Positions 5,834 to 6,071 of a stretch of 6,071 nt of DNA are shown here, piece by piece. Under the pieces are notes generated by a model that worked only from the letters and a program-made list of their open reading frames with translations, ran no database searches and was not told the DNA's origin. Within the stretch, counting starts at the first letter, position 1. Each line of letters opens with the position of its first letter. Source of the stretch: JBEKZQ01 sp049509675 (GTDB lineage: Bacteria; Planctomycetota; Planctomycetia; Pirellulales; Thermoguttaceae); assembly GCA_049509675.1 (NCBI GenBank), contig JBEKZQ010000386.1, forward strand, positions 1 through 6,071, in the 5' to 3' direction. A program made the translations under genes and the position numbers.

Positions 5834-5863
5834 AGTATAGAATTTGCTGAACCGGAGTGTCAA
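5834..5863 (-). promoter_or_regulatory. Predicted sigma-70 promoter for the minus-strand gene run
   Basis: On the minus strand there is a perfect -35 hexamer TTGACA (5863-5858), an 18-bp spacer and a -10 hexamer TATACT (5839-5834), five of six to consensus. Transcription would start near 5827, giving a leader of about 40 nt before the GTG at 5787. It lies in an AT-richer divergent gap and is the best promoter seen in the window. It may drive the Gfo/Idh/MocA gene and possibly those downstream. Confidence 0.65.
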
Positions 5864-5903
5864 TGAACTGTCCAAGGGGTTGCCCAGCACGTATGATCTA
5901 GGA

Positions 5904-6071
5904 ATGAAGCATTCAACATTCGACTGCGGCGGTTGTTGTGAGTCTCCGCGCCTGGCGGCGGCGATGCGTCACATTCTGCGGGCCGTATTCTGCCTGACGG
6001 TCTGGCTGGGCCTGGCGGCGCCGCTGCGGGCCGGCGGCGGTCCCGAGAACCTGCTGCTGGTGGTAAACTCT
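5904..6071 (+). CDS. Exported protein, N-terminal fragment (TIGR03790-like), cut by the window edge
   Basis: A plus-strand frame stays open from the ATG at 5904 to the last base (56 codons), diverging from the Gfo/Idh/MocA gene. It contains a clear Sec signal peptide, MRHILRAVFCLTVWLGLAAPLRA, written here as two parts: a basic start MRHILR from the ATG at 5964, then a hydrophobic core ending LAAPLRA, followed by GGGPENLLLVVNS. The PENLLLVVN stretch is where TIGR03790-type planctomycete proteins begin their mature domain; that assignment rests on about ten residues. Two starts are possible. ATG 5904 has AGGA directly against it, which is poor spacing, and a TATGAT (5892-5897) that could be a -10 box would place transcription start there. 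ATG 5964 gives a textbook signal peptide but only a weak ribosome site. I list the longer form; 5964 may well be the real start. Confidence 0.6.
   Translation, partial: MKHSTFDCGGCCESPRLAAAMRHILRAVFCLTVWLGLAAPLRAGGGPENLLLVVNS

Overview
The window looks like a high-GC chromosomal segment from a bacterium of the Planctomycetota, probably a Pirellulales-like lineage. This is inferred from three things: a Tat-exported Gfo/Idh/MocA-type protein of the sort that is hugely expanded in that phylum, a DUF2029/GT87 membrane protein of a planctomycete-like flavour, and several palindromic intergenic elements of types I recall as common in these genomes. No rRNA, tRNA, CRISPR, transposase or phage gene was seen.

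Layout. Five complete genes lie head to tail on the minus strand, reading from right to left: a Tat-signal Gfo/Idh/MocA family protein (4426-5787), a multi-pass GT87/DUF2029 glycosyltransferase-like protein (3109-4356), the RNA ligase RtcB (1489-2952), a YbhB/YbcL-type PEBP protein with an optional lipoprotein signal (800-1375), and a DUF434/DUF5616 protein (65-796). A near-consensus sigma-70 promoter (TTGACA, 18 bp, TATACT) sits in front of the first gene. On the plus strand, diverging from it, the first 56 codons of an exported protein start near 5904 and run off the right edge; the motif after the signal peptide resembles TIGR03790-type proteins.

The three wide gaps inside the minus-strand run (4357-4425, 2953-3108, 1376-1488) each hold a different inverted-repeat element, and each element touches a neighbouring gene end. 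One leaves a single base before the GT87 ATG, one supplies the last codons and the stop of GT87, and one abuts the rtcB stop. The PEBP and DUF434 genes are instead tightly coupled: the PEBP stop codon lies inside the DUF434 ribosome-binding site.

Functional reading. RtcB has every recognisable catalytic residue. The DUF434/DUF5616 protein shows a motif order reminiscent of PIN/NYN-fold nucleases, so a nuclease-plus-ligase RNA processing pair is a hypothesis worth testing, although PEBP lies between the two. The Gfo/Idh/MocA protein lacks the family's catalytic lysine (EKP reads EAP) and the aspartate before the active-site histidine, so it may be a non-enzymatic or repurposed family member. 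I see no proven new system. The leads most worth following are the RtcB leader, the DUF434/DUF5616 protein, the altered oxidoreductase, and the repeat elements forming gene ends.
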